Shown here in pieces: positions 53,703 through 64,000 of a stretch of DNA of 64,000 nt. Position 1 is the first letter of the stretch. Every line of letters begins with the position of its first letter. Made by a program: the position numbers and the translations under genes. The notes under the pieces are model-generated. The model searched no databases. It saw only the letters and a program-made list of their open reading frames with translations, and had not been told where the DNA came from. Where the stretch lies: contig JAREIK010002965.1 in the NCBI GenBank assembly GCA_029783825.1, forward strand, positions 169,156-233,155, in the 5' to 3' direction. This DNA comes from Sapria himalayana (taxonomy: Eukaryota > Streptophyta > Magnoliopsida > Malpighiales > Rafflesiaceae).

Positions 53703-54850
53703 CTATAAAAATAGTTTACATACTTATAAATATAGTTATAAATACTTTTATATATAATGGCATATTATTATATAATTATATAAGTATTTAGATATAATAT
53801 TTGTGTTTAAAATATTTTTATAAATGTTACATAAATATAATATATATATTTAAACTTTTATAAATATTATATAGTATATTTATCACATATATATTAACAT
53901 TATAAATTTTAAATATTTATATACAAATTAATATGTTATATAAATGTTTACAAAAATGTATTAACATTTTATATGTTATATAATTGGTATATAAAAAATT
54001 ATATAAATGGATAGTTTTATGTAAATGTTGTATAGATATTAATAAACGTTAATACATATGTATAAATATGTATATAATACATTATATGTTTATATAAACA
54101 TATCAATGTTTATATATAATGTAATATATTTATATATATTAAAGTATAGACATTTATATATAATGTAATATGATTATATAAATGTAAAAAAGTTTATATA
54201 TAATGTTTTCTGTTTATAATATTTTTGGAGACAACAAAAATAGAACCTATTAGCATTAAGTTTGTTTTTTCTTAAGTTACAGAAGTAGAAAACACTAAAC
54301 ATATTTTTTTTTCTTATGTTACAAAAGCAGAAAAAAATATGCAAATATTTAGTATTTGAAATCCGTAAAACCCTAAAAAATAAAACAATAAAAGAACAAA
54401 GTTTACACTAACCATTTATTGTTTCATTAATGGCGTAGAGTCAAGATAATATAAGTGATATAAAAATAGAAGAAAAAAGAATAAAAATTCGTGGCAAATA
54501 AAAAAAATCAAACTTAAATATTATATAAAATCTAAACTTCTCTAGTGGTAATCAAATTGAGATAGACAGTGATATGTATATAGCATTTTGAAGGAGAAGA
54601 GCAATGACAATATTACTTGGTAACAATAAGAAGTTGATTTAGAAAATCAGATTGAAGAACATATAGATTCTGGTGTTCGGGAAAAAGAGAAGATCAACAT
54701 GGATCACTAGTAATTCCCAGAGAAATGACAAATCAAAATCCCGAAAAGAAGATGGAACAAAGGATGGCAGACACATATGCGAAAAAAAAATATTGATCAA
54801 GATCAAATAAAAATTGAAGAGCAGATCGAGGCAAAATGTTGGACATTCTC
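53703..54850. other. AT-rich spacer, then upstream part of the RING fragment region
   Basis: 53740-54200 is the reverse of 31850-32450. 54240-54850 is less AT-rich and purine-rich on the + strand (GAAGAGCAGATCGAGGCAAA), possibly the 5' part of the RING gene fragment, but with many stops. Confidence 0.5.
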
Positions 54851-55490
54851 AGTTGTAAACATCATTGAGATTATCAAGCTTAGGTCCTTCATTACAAAGA
54901 CGAGGGCAGGGACGACCTAGGGATGTCATGTCATTCCCAGATGATGATACAATTATGCTAATTGATGAGTACCAAGTTCACTTTGATCTTCTTCTTCAAC
55001 TCAAATTGAGGAAACTGCAGGTTGAAACATGGAAGATGTGGAAAAGGCAGGTTGAAAGAATCCTTCAACAGATAAATCATATAAAAAGGATGAAAATTTC
55101 AACCAAGAATGAAGAAATTGGGGCAGCACAGGATTTGAATAGTTAGCTGGAGTAAAAGGTGAAAACTTTGTTTGCATAAACACAAGTATGGAAGGACATC
55201 ACACTGAAAAATGAAACCATGGCTAAGTCCATGAGGAGCTACCTAGAACAATCAACAGCAGCAACAATATGGAACATTGCGGGCACTGTAGCTCAACCAT
55301 CTTGCCATGGCACTCATGATCAGAATCAAGAATAATGCAGAAATTGCAATAAAGAAACTTGTTTTACGTTGATTCTGCCTTGTAAACATTTGTGTTTGTG
55401 TCGGTCTTGTTATCTAAGTCTTACCTTGTGCCCCATCTGTCACTCCCACAAGATTGGTAGTTTGAGAATATCCAAATCCAATATTTAGCC
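54850..55490 (+). pseudogene. BOI-type RING E3 ubiquitin ligase fragment
   Basis: Readable order: TSGLRLS-like start (MRLSSLGPSLQRRGQGRPRD), then DVMSFPDDDTIMLIDEYQVH, a basic coiled region (KLRKLQVETWKMWKRQVERI), KNEEIGAAQDLNS, after several stops QVWKDITLKNETMAKSMRSY and LEQ, and finally a C3HC4-like RING (C-RN-C at 55335-55346, LPCKHLCLCRSC, CPIC) ending SLRISKSNI. This is the layout of plant BOI/BRG proteins (basic coil, then C-terminal RING) that ubiquitinate stress and gibberellin-pathway targets. The RING cysteines survive while the middle has stops at about 55144, 55153 and 55178. It lies on the strand opposite to the transposase genes. No intron was identified. Confidence 0.75.
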
Positions 55491-56620
55491 ATCAAAAAAA
55501 AAAGAGAAGAGGTAGATTTTGTAGGTTGTTCTCGTAGTCCGTTTCGTTTCTCCTCTCTTCGTCGTTGAAACTTGAAAGATAGAATAAAGTTTAAGTGCTT
55601 AATGCCTTAGCATTTATTTTCACGGAAACTATAAATAAAAGATTAGATCTAAATATATAGAAAATAAAGAGACAAAAATATAAAAGTAAACTAAAATTAT
55701 AAAAAATAAATAATTTAAATAAAAATAAAGAAATAGAATTTTATTTAAAAATAAATGATATTATTTCTTCAGTAAATAAAATAATATTATATTACAATAA
55801 AGTAATTAATATATATATATATATATTATGGTTATAAATTTTTAATAATTCAAATTATTTTTTATTAATATAATATTAAATAATTATAAAGACATAAAAT
55901 TTGAATCTTTTAGTCATTATAAATTTGAATCGTTTAAGTATTAATTTAATAACCACACTAAGATATTTATATTTTAAATCATCAAAATTTTTTTGATTTA
56001 ATTAAAACATCTATGTAATAATCTTTAAATATCAATTTATTTTCTTTTAAATTTTACAAAAAATTTGAAATTTTTTTATAAATCAAAATTTTCAAATCTT
56101 TTATTATTTTTTTAAAAGATTTCTATACTCATAAAAATATTTTATGATTATAGGAATAATATTAATATTTACTTGTTTATTTGTTACTTCATAAATTTTT
56201 ATAAATTTTTTTTATTTAATCAAATAATTATTTATTATAGCTTTTTATTAGTAATAATTTTTATTTATGTTTATTTATTAATTATAATATTTTCAAAATT
56301 ATTATAATTATATAATAAATTATATAATGTTTTTTAATACAAATATTTAAATATCATTATTAAAAATTTCAGAAAAATATTTTGTATAATTTTCTATAAT
56401 TTATAACCAAAATAATAGTTATTTTAGTCTTATTTAATATAAATTTATATTCATCTTTTTTTATATATTTATGAAATTTTTTATTTATATATCATATTTT
56501 TTTAATTATATAAGGAGAGTGTGTCTTTCATTGATCGCTCATCTATAGACCATGGCATACTTTTAATATAGAAAATTACATAAAATATTAAAATAAATAT
56601 TGCTAAAAAAATTTAAATTA
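55491..56620. other. AT-rich A-side interior of element 4
   Basis: No gene. 55920-56580 corresponds in reverse to 1690-2330 (shared ATGCCATGGTCTATAGATGA-like segment near 56550 and AT-rich phrases beyond it), so it is the conserved A-side sequence of this transposon family. Confidence 0.7.
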
Positions 56621-57151
56621 TTAAAAATTAGCGATGAAAATTATAACTAGACCAATAATTAAGGAAAAATCCATTGCTAAATGCATGTATTTTGAAAAAA
56701 TAAATATTTAAGGAATAATTACTTCCAATTATATATAAAATCTTTAAAAAATATATTGAGATAATTATTTAGTGATGGATTTCGTTTTAATCTAATTAGT
56801 TAGAAAGAATCCATTGCTAAATCTATCACTAAATTTCCTACTTTTATAATCGTGGAATCTACGAAAAAATTAGTGATGGATTATGTATGGATAAAATTAG
56901 TTAGGAAAAATCTAAGTTAAATCTGTCGCTAAATTTCTTGCTTTTTATTGTGTAAAAATTTTACGAAAAAAATAGCGACAAAAAAATTCAATCGACCATT
57001 TCTATAACTAATCCATCGCTATTCCATCACAAATTTTTATTTCAATGTAAAATAAAAAATATCTTGCTATTCCCTAGCTAATCTCTCACTATTTAGCTTG
57101 GATGAATCGCTAGCAAAATTTTCCTAGCTAAATAGACATTTTCTTGTAGTG
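56621..57151. repeat. A-type terminus and subterminal repeats of element 4
   Basis: Motifs such as TTAGCGATGAAAATTATAAC, AAATCCATTGCTAAATC, TAGCGACAAAAAAATTC and TTTTCCTAGCTAAATAGACA lead to the terminal CATTTTCTTGTAGTG, the best preserved CACTA end in the window. Confidence 0.85.
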
Positions 57152-57569
57152 TAACTATTTGTTTATATATCTGTATATCTATCTAACTATCAATCTATCT
57201 GACTATCTATTTGTCTATTTATCTTTCTTTCTATCTTTCTATCTGCCTATCTATATGTTTATCTATCTATTTATCTATTGCTCTATTTAACTATATAAAT
57301 ATTTGTCTATTTATCTGTCTATCTATCTAGAATTCTATATGTTTAACTACCTGTCTATTTTTCTATCTATCTATTTTTCTATCTATCTGTCTAGCTAACT
57401 ATTTTCTATCTATTTAACTTTCTATCTATCTATCTATCAAACTATCTATCTATCTATCTATCTATCCATATATCTGTCTATCTATTTATCTATTTATCTA
57501 TATATCTATTTATCTATATTTTTATCTATCTATCTTTATATCTATTTCTCTAACTATTTGTCTATCTGA

Positions 57570-57995
57570 CTTGGCACGTTTACTATGGTGGGCAAGATAC
57601 AACATGGTATAGTAATCATGTCGTGCCTAGCCCGGCATGGTTACTATACTGTGGCTGCCTAGCATTGGACAACTACACGAAAACCACAAGATTCTACCTG
57701 GTTCAGGTAGGACAAAACCTTTATTTTTAAAAAAAAATAGGGTTTTGGTGGCACGCCACCGCACTACGAGGCATCTTCACCCTTTCGAGGCTCGGCAAGC
57801 TTCGCCTATCGAGCATAGGTTTTTATTGATGACATTTGGTACATTATAATGCATGTCATATCCACATGCCAGGCTCAGCATGATAGGTTGTGGTATGATA
57901 AGACCGACATGTCATGATTGCATGCCATGCTGGGCCGAGGCACACCACTATAGCATGTCATGCTAGGCCCTGGCCCAACCCAACCCATTTTATAG
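57570..57995. mobile_element. Unclassified insertion in tract 4 with GCATG/GGCC-rich motifs
   Basis: About 425 bp of non-satellite, GC-richer sequence. Words such as GTCGTGCCTAGCCCGGCATG, GCATGCCATGCTGGGCCGAG and AGCATGTCATGCTAGGCCCT recur in direct and inverted form, suggesting the subterminal part of a small DNA transposon or a fragment of a larger repeat. The two open frames in it (63-70 codons) are not convincing genes. No terminal repeat or target duplication is clear. Confidence 0.5.
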
Positions 57996-58654
57996 CTCTA
58001 TCTATTTGTTTATCTATATGTCTATTTATTTGTCTATATTTCTACAAATCTATCTATATTTCTATCTATCTATATATGTGTCAATATATCTATCTATCTA
58101 TCTGACTATATATCAATCTATCTATATGTCTATTTATCTGTCTATCTATTTGTTTATCTAACTTTCTATCTATCTCTGTATTTAACTATCTATCTATCTA
58201 TTTATTTGTTAATCTATTTATCTAACCATTTGTCTATATATCTGTCTATCTATCTATCTATCTATATATCTATATATCTATATATCTATCTGTCTATCTA
58301 TATATCTTTGTATATATCTATCTATCTATTTATCTAACAATTTGTCTATCTATTTTTTTCTATCTATCTATCTATCTATCTATAAGTGTATATTTCTATC
58401 TATTTATCTAACTATTTATCTATCTATCTATATGTATAATTATCTGCCTATCTCTTTATCTATCTATTTATTTATCTATCTATCTATTTTTCTATCTATC
58501 TATATTTATATCTAACTAACTATTTATCTGTCTATCTATTTGTTTATCTATTAGTCTAAATATGTATCTATTGATCTGTCTATCAACATACTATCTATTT
58601 GTGTTACTATATGTCTATTTATCTATCTATCTATTTTTTTATCTATCAATATAT

Positions 58655-58688
<34 letters not shown>

Positions 58689-59599
58689 GTTTGTCTATCT
58701 ATTTGTCTATCTATCTTTCATTATATCAATATGTCTATCAGATTGTCTAGCTGACTATCTATCTTTCTATATATCTGTCTATTTATCTATTTATCTATCT
58801 TTCTATCTATAAATCTATTTGTCTATATATGTTTTTATCTATTTGTTTATTTATCTATTTAACCATATATCTATATGTCTATCTATTTATCTATCTATCT
58901 ATCTTTCTGTATATCTTCTATCTATTAATCTTTCTATCTATCTATTGATTTATCTATTTATCTATATATATGTTTATATAAATATATATGTCTATAAATC
59001 TATCTATCTCTCTATCCATCTGCCTAAAAAATGTATCTTTCTGCCTATTTACTTATCTATCTATCTGTCTATCTATCTATCTATCTATCTGTCTGTCTAT
59101 CTATCATTTTATTTATCTATCTATCTATTTATCAATATATCTATATATTTGTCCATTTATCTATCTATCTATCTATCTATCTTTGTATCTATATGCCTAT
59201 CTATCTTTCTATATATTTATCTATTTATTTGTCTATTTAAATGGTTGTATTATTGTCCATCTTTCTTTATATCTATCTATTTGTTTATCTATCTATCTAT
59301 TTGTATATCTATCTATTTATCTATCTCCCTATCCATTTATCTGTCTGTCTGTCTATCTTTATATCTATCTATCTAACTATATATCTTTCTATCGATTTGC
59401 CAATCTATTTGTCTAATAATCTGTCTATCTTTTTATCTATTTGTCTATGTATAAGTATATCTATCTATCTATTTGTCTATCTATATGTCAATATCTGTCT
59501 ATTTATTTGTACACACACACACACATGTGTGTGTGTGGGTGAATATATATATATATATCTATTTACAATCTATAAGTCTATATCTTTTTATCTATTTGT

Positions 59600-59632
59600 C
59601 TATCTATTTAAATAGATAAATAGATATTAAGT
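59600..59632. repeat. Local sense switch in the satellite
   Basis: TATCTATTTAAATAGATA forms a palindrome where the CTAT pattern turns for about 25 bases into GATA and then returns. It marks a small inversion or hairpin-derived rearrangement within the array. Confidence 0.7.
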
Positions 59633-59950
59633 ATATCTTTCTATCTTTCTATCTATTCGTCTATCTATAAATAGATCTTTTTATCTATCTACCTATCTAT
59701 GTATAAGTATATCTATCTATATTTTTATCTATTTGTCTATCTATATGTCAATATTTGTTTATCTATTTGTATATATATATATATATATGACCATCTATAA
59801 GTCTATATATCTTTCTAACTTTTTGCATGTCTATATGTATATCTATTTGTCTTTCTATCTATTTGTCAATCTATCTATCTAATAATCTATCAATCTTTTT
59901 AAATATCTATCTATGTATAAGTATATCTATCTATCTATTTGTCTATATAT

Positions 59951-60002
<52 letters not shown>

Positions 60003-60284
60003 ATCTATCTATCTATTTGACCATCTATAAGTCTATTAATCTATCTATCTATCTATCTGTTTACCTATCTATCTAACTATCGATCTGTCTATAAATCTTT
60101 CTATCAATCTATCTATCTATTAGTCTATCTTTCATTTTGTCACTTAAATTGTCTACCTATTTTCCTATCTATCAATCAATGTATCAATATGGCTATCTAT
60201 TGATTTGTCTATCTATCTATCTATATGTCTGTATGTCTATCCATTTGTCCACCTATCTATCTATCCATATATCTATCATTCTAT

Positions 60285-60334
<50 letters not shown>

Positions 60335-61118
60335 GTCTATCAATCCTTCATTATGTCTAACTATCTTTCCTTTTATCTATGTATCTTTTTATCCATCTAT
60401 CTATTCATTAATCTAACTCTCTAAATATCAATAAATCAATCTATCTATCTAACTATCTATATATCAATCTATCTATCTATCCATCTATCTATCTCTCTTT
60501 CTATTTGTATTTCTATATGTCTATTTATTTGTCTATCTTTCATTATTTCTATCTTTTTATCTATCTAACTATCTGTCTATCTATTAGTTTATCTATCTGT
60601 CTTTTAATCTATATGTCTATTTGTCATTCAATCTACTTATCTATTTGTATGTCTATTTGTCTATGTATCTATCTCTCTGTCTTCTATCTATTTATCTTTT
60701 TATCTGTATATCTACTTGTCTATCTAACTATATTTCTATCTTTATGTCTATATATCTGTCTGTCAATCAATCAATCAATCTATATGTCTGTCTTTCTATC
60801 TATCTGTCAATTTATCTAACTAATTGTCTGTCTATCTATCTATCTATATGTCTATTTGCCTATATCTCTATGTGTCCATCTATATGTCTATCTATCTATC
60901 TATATGTCTATCTTTCTATCTGTTTATATGTATGGCTATCTATTTGTCTATCTACTTGTCTATCTATTTTTCTATCTATCTCTCTATATAACTATTTGTC
61001 TATCTATCTTTCTATATGCATGTCTATCTATTAGTCTATTTATTTATCTATCTATCTATCTATATATCTATCTCTCTATATATCTAACTTTCAATCAATC
61101 TATCTATCTATCTATCTA

Positions 61119-61560
61119 CACTATAAGAAATTATCTATTTAACTATGGAAATTTAGCTAGGGAAATAATCCCTAGCTAATATATGACGGAATAACTAGTG
61201 AAACACAAGATATGTTTAATTTTACATTGAATCACAATTTTGTGATGGATTGTGATTGATTAAAGATGGAAATTTTTGATTTAAAAATTTCTCTCTCTAA
61301 TATTGTCATTACTTTGCCAGAAAGATTAATAGCAAATTTAACAATGACTTTAGAAATGGATTTTCTCTAGCTAATTAGCTCTAGAAAAAAATACCTAGTT
61401 AAATCTTTATCTGGGAAAATATTTTTATAATTATATATTAATTGCAAGTGATTATTCCTTAAATTATAATTTTCACAAAATATATGCAATTAGATAGGGA
61501 TTTTTCCTAGCTATTTAGCCCGGGTTTATTTTCGTTGCTAATCTATACTGAATAAATTTT
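61119..61560. repeat. A-type terminus and subterminal repeats of element 5
   Basis: The CACTATAAG terminus follows satellite directly. Copies of TAGCTAGGGA-type and GATGGA motifs and the TTAGATAGGGATTTTTCCTA near-palindrome at about 61490 match 1231-1680. Confidence 0.8.
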
Positions 61561-62149
61561 TTTTGTTTTATATATTTTTTGTTTTGATATTAGATGTAAT
61601 TTTGTATATTAAATATTTGTCATGGTCTATGAATGATTGATCCTTGAAAGACGCATTCTCCTCATATAATTATAAAAATAGGATATTATAAATAAATTAT
61701 TTCTAATATATACAAATATTAATAAAAACAAATAACTATTTTAATGATTATACAATTTTAAAACTAATAAAAAATATTATTTGAATTAATTAATAAAGAT
61801 ATATAAATATTTTATTAATAAATACATTAAATAATTAATTCTATAATTATGAACATTTTTTAAAATATTTGAAAAAATAAATTAACATAGTTAAACATCT
61901 GTATTAATATAAACCTAAAATTATTATTTGTCTGACAATAAAAAAAATATTTACAAAAAATTGGAATTAACAAATAAACAAGTAAATATTTATATTAATA
62001 AAACTTTAAAAAAAATTTAATGATTTTAAGAATGTTTTAAAAAAATTATTACTAAATGATTTGAAATGTTTGAATAATAAAAAAAATCATATTTTTTATT
62101 AAATTTAAAATAAAATAAATTGATATTTAAGGATAAATATATTGATGTT

Positions 62150-64000
62150 TTAATTACATTCAAAAACTTTTGATGAGTTATAAAAAAATATTTCAATGTG
62201 CTTATTAAAAGAATACTTTAAGTGTTTTTTTAGGGTTTAAAAATGTTTTTTTAAATATTACTAATGATATTTTTTTTCCTAAAGACACTTAAAATTATTT
62301 TTAACCCTACTAACATTTTTGAAAATCACTACCAAACTTACCCTAAATTGATTTTAATTCAAGTTTTATTTTTGCCTCTACTAAAATTTATAAGAATTAA
62401 AGCATAATAAATTATTATAGTAAATTAAAAATAAAATATAAAATAATATTAAATTTAAATAAAATATAAAATAATATTAAATTTAAATAAAATATGCAAT
62501 CTTAAAATTATAAATAAATAAATAATTAAATACATATTAATATTTTAAAATTAAAAGAAGTTAAACATGAACTATAACCTAATCGGTGGCCGAGCAAAAT
62601 AGCATCAAGTAGATAATCTGCAAATAGAACATTTTTGGCAATGTGTTATGCTTCATCATTCTAATTCTGATTGGTGTTCTTGCCGTTTCAATTCATCTTT
62701 TTTCTATATTTTCTGAAACATGTATTATCATGATACATAACCCAATCGGTGTTTTTTCAATTTGAAGACCTAATGTTGTGTTATAATTTGTTGCTTTATT
62801 TGGTCCATGCTTTTAATTTTTGTCTAAGAATGTAATATATAATTTTAGGAATTGGTTTGATGATCGAACTTGGTAATTTAAATCAATCTCGCACAAGATA
62901 ATTTTATTTCCATGGATTTTTATGAAAAGTTTAAGCTAACTATTCTTACCATTTATTAAAATTAGGTATCCACTTGGGCAGGTGATAGGAAGAACTATAT
63001 ACCCAGAATTGACTTAAATATCCACTACAAAATTGAAGTAAGTCCTTGGAATCTACTGCTCAACAATTTTCTTAATGTATATCAATAAGATATCTACTAG
63101 GAGACTCTAAAATATTCTTTATTAATTTTCTTCTTTTTATATTATAATTACATGTTGATTACTTATTATACAAGGATACCAAATATTTCCAATTTTTTTA
63201 TATCCTTTGAAACTGTTAGTTTATTCACTGCACCTAATATTTTTTGCATTTGCCTCATAGGCAACTTTTCTTTTGACCAAGGTTAGTGTTATTAAGTGTC
63301 TACATTTTTTCTTCCTTTCATTTTTAAACTGAAGTTTGATTTGATGATATTACTTTTGTAATATAAAAACATAAGGGTGTTGATGCTAGGCTCACAGTAG
63401 CAATGTATTTTTCCATGGTAAATGGTACAAGCATTATTAGTTGTACAACATGTTCGAATGTAAATATTTTAAATAAAATATGCATTAATTAGGTTATAGA
63501 TATTTAAAAATTGGAAATAGATAGGTGATCCATTATGTACAACACCGTAAACCATGAAAAACAATTTATCGGTAATCTCAACTTCCTTTCAAGTTAGCAT
63601 ACATACAACATAATAGGAATGATAGCTGATCACAATAATGCATAGGATGAAATCATAGTATTCTCTTAAATCTTATAATGTAAATTATAGTCTAACACAA
63701 TATGCTTTATTTATTCATGAATAATTTTATTAAAAGAAAATCATATATTTTCTGGTGTATGATTCAAAAGACTTTACAAGTGATGGAAGTTTTAACTCAG
63801 TGAGTTTAATTGGCAATTAAGATAGACAAAACTAATATCTTAGAAAGTTTGGTTGCTCACATTGTTTTAGTAGGCTGAAAATACTCAACCTAGATCTTTG
63901 TTGCTTAGTTTGCAATTGAATACCTACTCAGGGTGTGATACAAAAATTTTCAAGTTGACTTTGTGTAATGTTAAAATATAATAAATTTTTATTTTATTAA
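62150..64000. other. Interior of element 5, no gene recognised
   Basis: 62150-62560 is AT-rich. From 62560 composition becomes gene-like, and a possible small exon with splice-like borders lies at about 62968-63034 (VSTWAGDRKNYIPRIDLNIH, bounded by TTAG and GTAAG). It may be another captured gene piece, but I do not recognise it and no long frame supports it. Confidence 0.35.

Larger units (their letters stand above)
34799..57151 (-). mobile_element. CACTA element 4, 22 kb, with decayed transposase genes
   Basis: The left end CATTACAAGAAAAATC is B-type; the right end, read inward, is CACTACAAGAAAATG, A-type, with subterminal motifs at both ends. Read in its own direction the order is: A end, AT-rich, RING E3 fragment (opposite strand), ARF1 copy 3, transposase scrap, minisatellite, right arm with ARF1 copy 2, GA-rich tract, TNP2-type gene, TNPA-type gene, three trinucleotide units, B end. 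Flanking triplets do not match (TTT left, TAA right), so a single insertion event is not proven. The length is large for CACTA, explained by tandem repeats and secondary insertions. Confidence 0.7.
57152..61118. repeat. Degenerate CTAT satellite, tract 4 (opposite sense)
   Basis: The same satellite as tracts 1-3 but reading CTAT on the + strand, lying between two A-type CACTA ends that face each other. It is interrupted at 57570-57995. A higher-order repeat with ATGTATAAGTATATCTATC recurs near 59448, 59699 and 59913. A CA/TG palindrome lies at about 59511-59537, a long (TA)n at 59946-59998 and another at 60290-60330. Frames of up to 185 codons are satellite translations. Confidence 0.95.
61119..64000 (+). 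mobile_element. CACTA element 5, A-type end, continues past the window
   Basis: CACTATAAGAAATTATCTAT is followed by TTTAGCTAGGGAAATAATCC and other family motifs to about 61560. It then aligns with element 1 through about 62150 (landmarks TTGCAAGTGATTATTCCTTA against TTACAAGCATTTATTTATTA, and ATAATTATAAAAATAGGATA against the same near 1785). The right end lies outside the window. Confidence 0.75.

Overview
The window looks like repeat-dominated nuclear DNA of a flowering plant. Recognisable coding remnants belong to plant families: ARF1 GTPase, apyrase, ASPM-like spindle protein, a QUA2/PMT-type methyltransferase, SmF, a BOI-type RING E3 ligase and a CACTA (En/Spm) transposase. Several fragments keep GT...AG introns. 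The species cannot be named from the sequence. I see no intact host gene, rRNA, tRNA or CRISPR. Everything with coding homology is broken, and most long reading frames are translations of tetranucleotide repeats.

Layout. (1) 1-1230: degenerate GATA satellite. (2) 1231-10386: CACTA-type element carrying pieces of several host genes (ASPM, apyrase, PMT methyltransferase, probably VPS13). (3) 10387-15868: GATA satellite. (4) 15870-23132: CACTA derivative with one readable end. It carries an intronless ARF1 copy inside AT-rich tandem repeats, an SmF exon and a GC-rich trinucleotide tract. (5) 23133-29415: GATA satellite with higher-order duplications. (6) 29416-34798: a second readable end with SmF exons, then the end of a different CACTA-like family (TTACCGACC motifs), then AT-rich tandem repeats. 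(7) 34799-57151: a reverse-oriented CACTA element of about 22 kb. It has decayed transposase genes (TNP2-type at 40671-44370, TNPA/Transposase_24-type at 38597-40530), a second transposase scrap, two ARF1 copies, a BOI-type RING fragment and three tandem units with trinucleotide tracts. (8) 57152-61118: the satellite in opposite strand sense (CTAT), interrupted by an unrelated insertion. (9) 61119-64000: the start of another element of the same family, running off the window.

How the parts relate. Seven ends share CACTA-like termini and subterminal motifs of the TTTAGCTAGGGA / TAGCGACGGA type. 15880-21180 and 45045-50600 are inverted copies of each other. The element at 15870-23132 matches the 22-kb element on both sides of the transposase genes but lacks the roughly 6.65 kb between, as expected of a dSpm-like internal deletion derivative. 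The ARF1 copy sits at the same site in both, so it was retroposed once and then multiplied with the transposon. Four GATA/CTAT tracts (about 17 kb in total) fill most of the space between element ends. All homology statements come from reading and by-eye comparison; no search was run.
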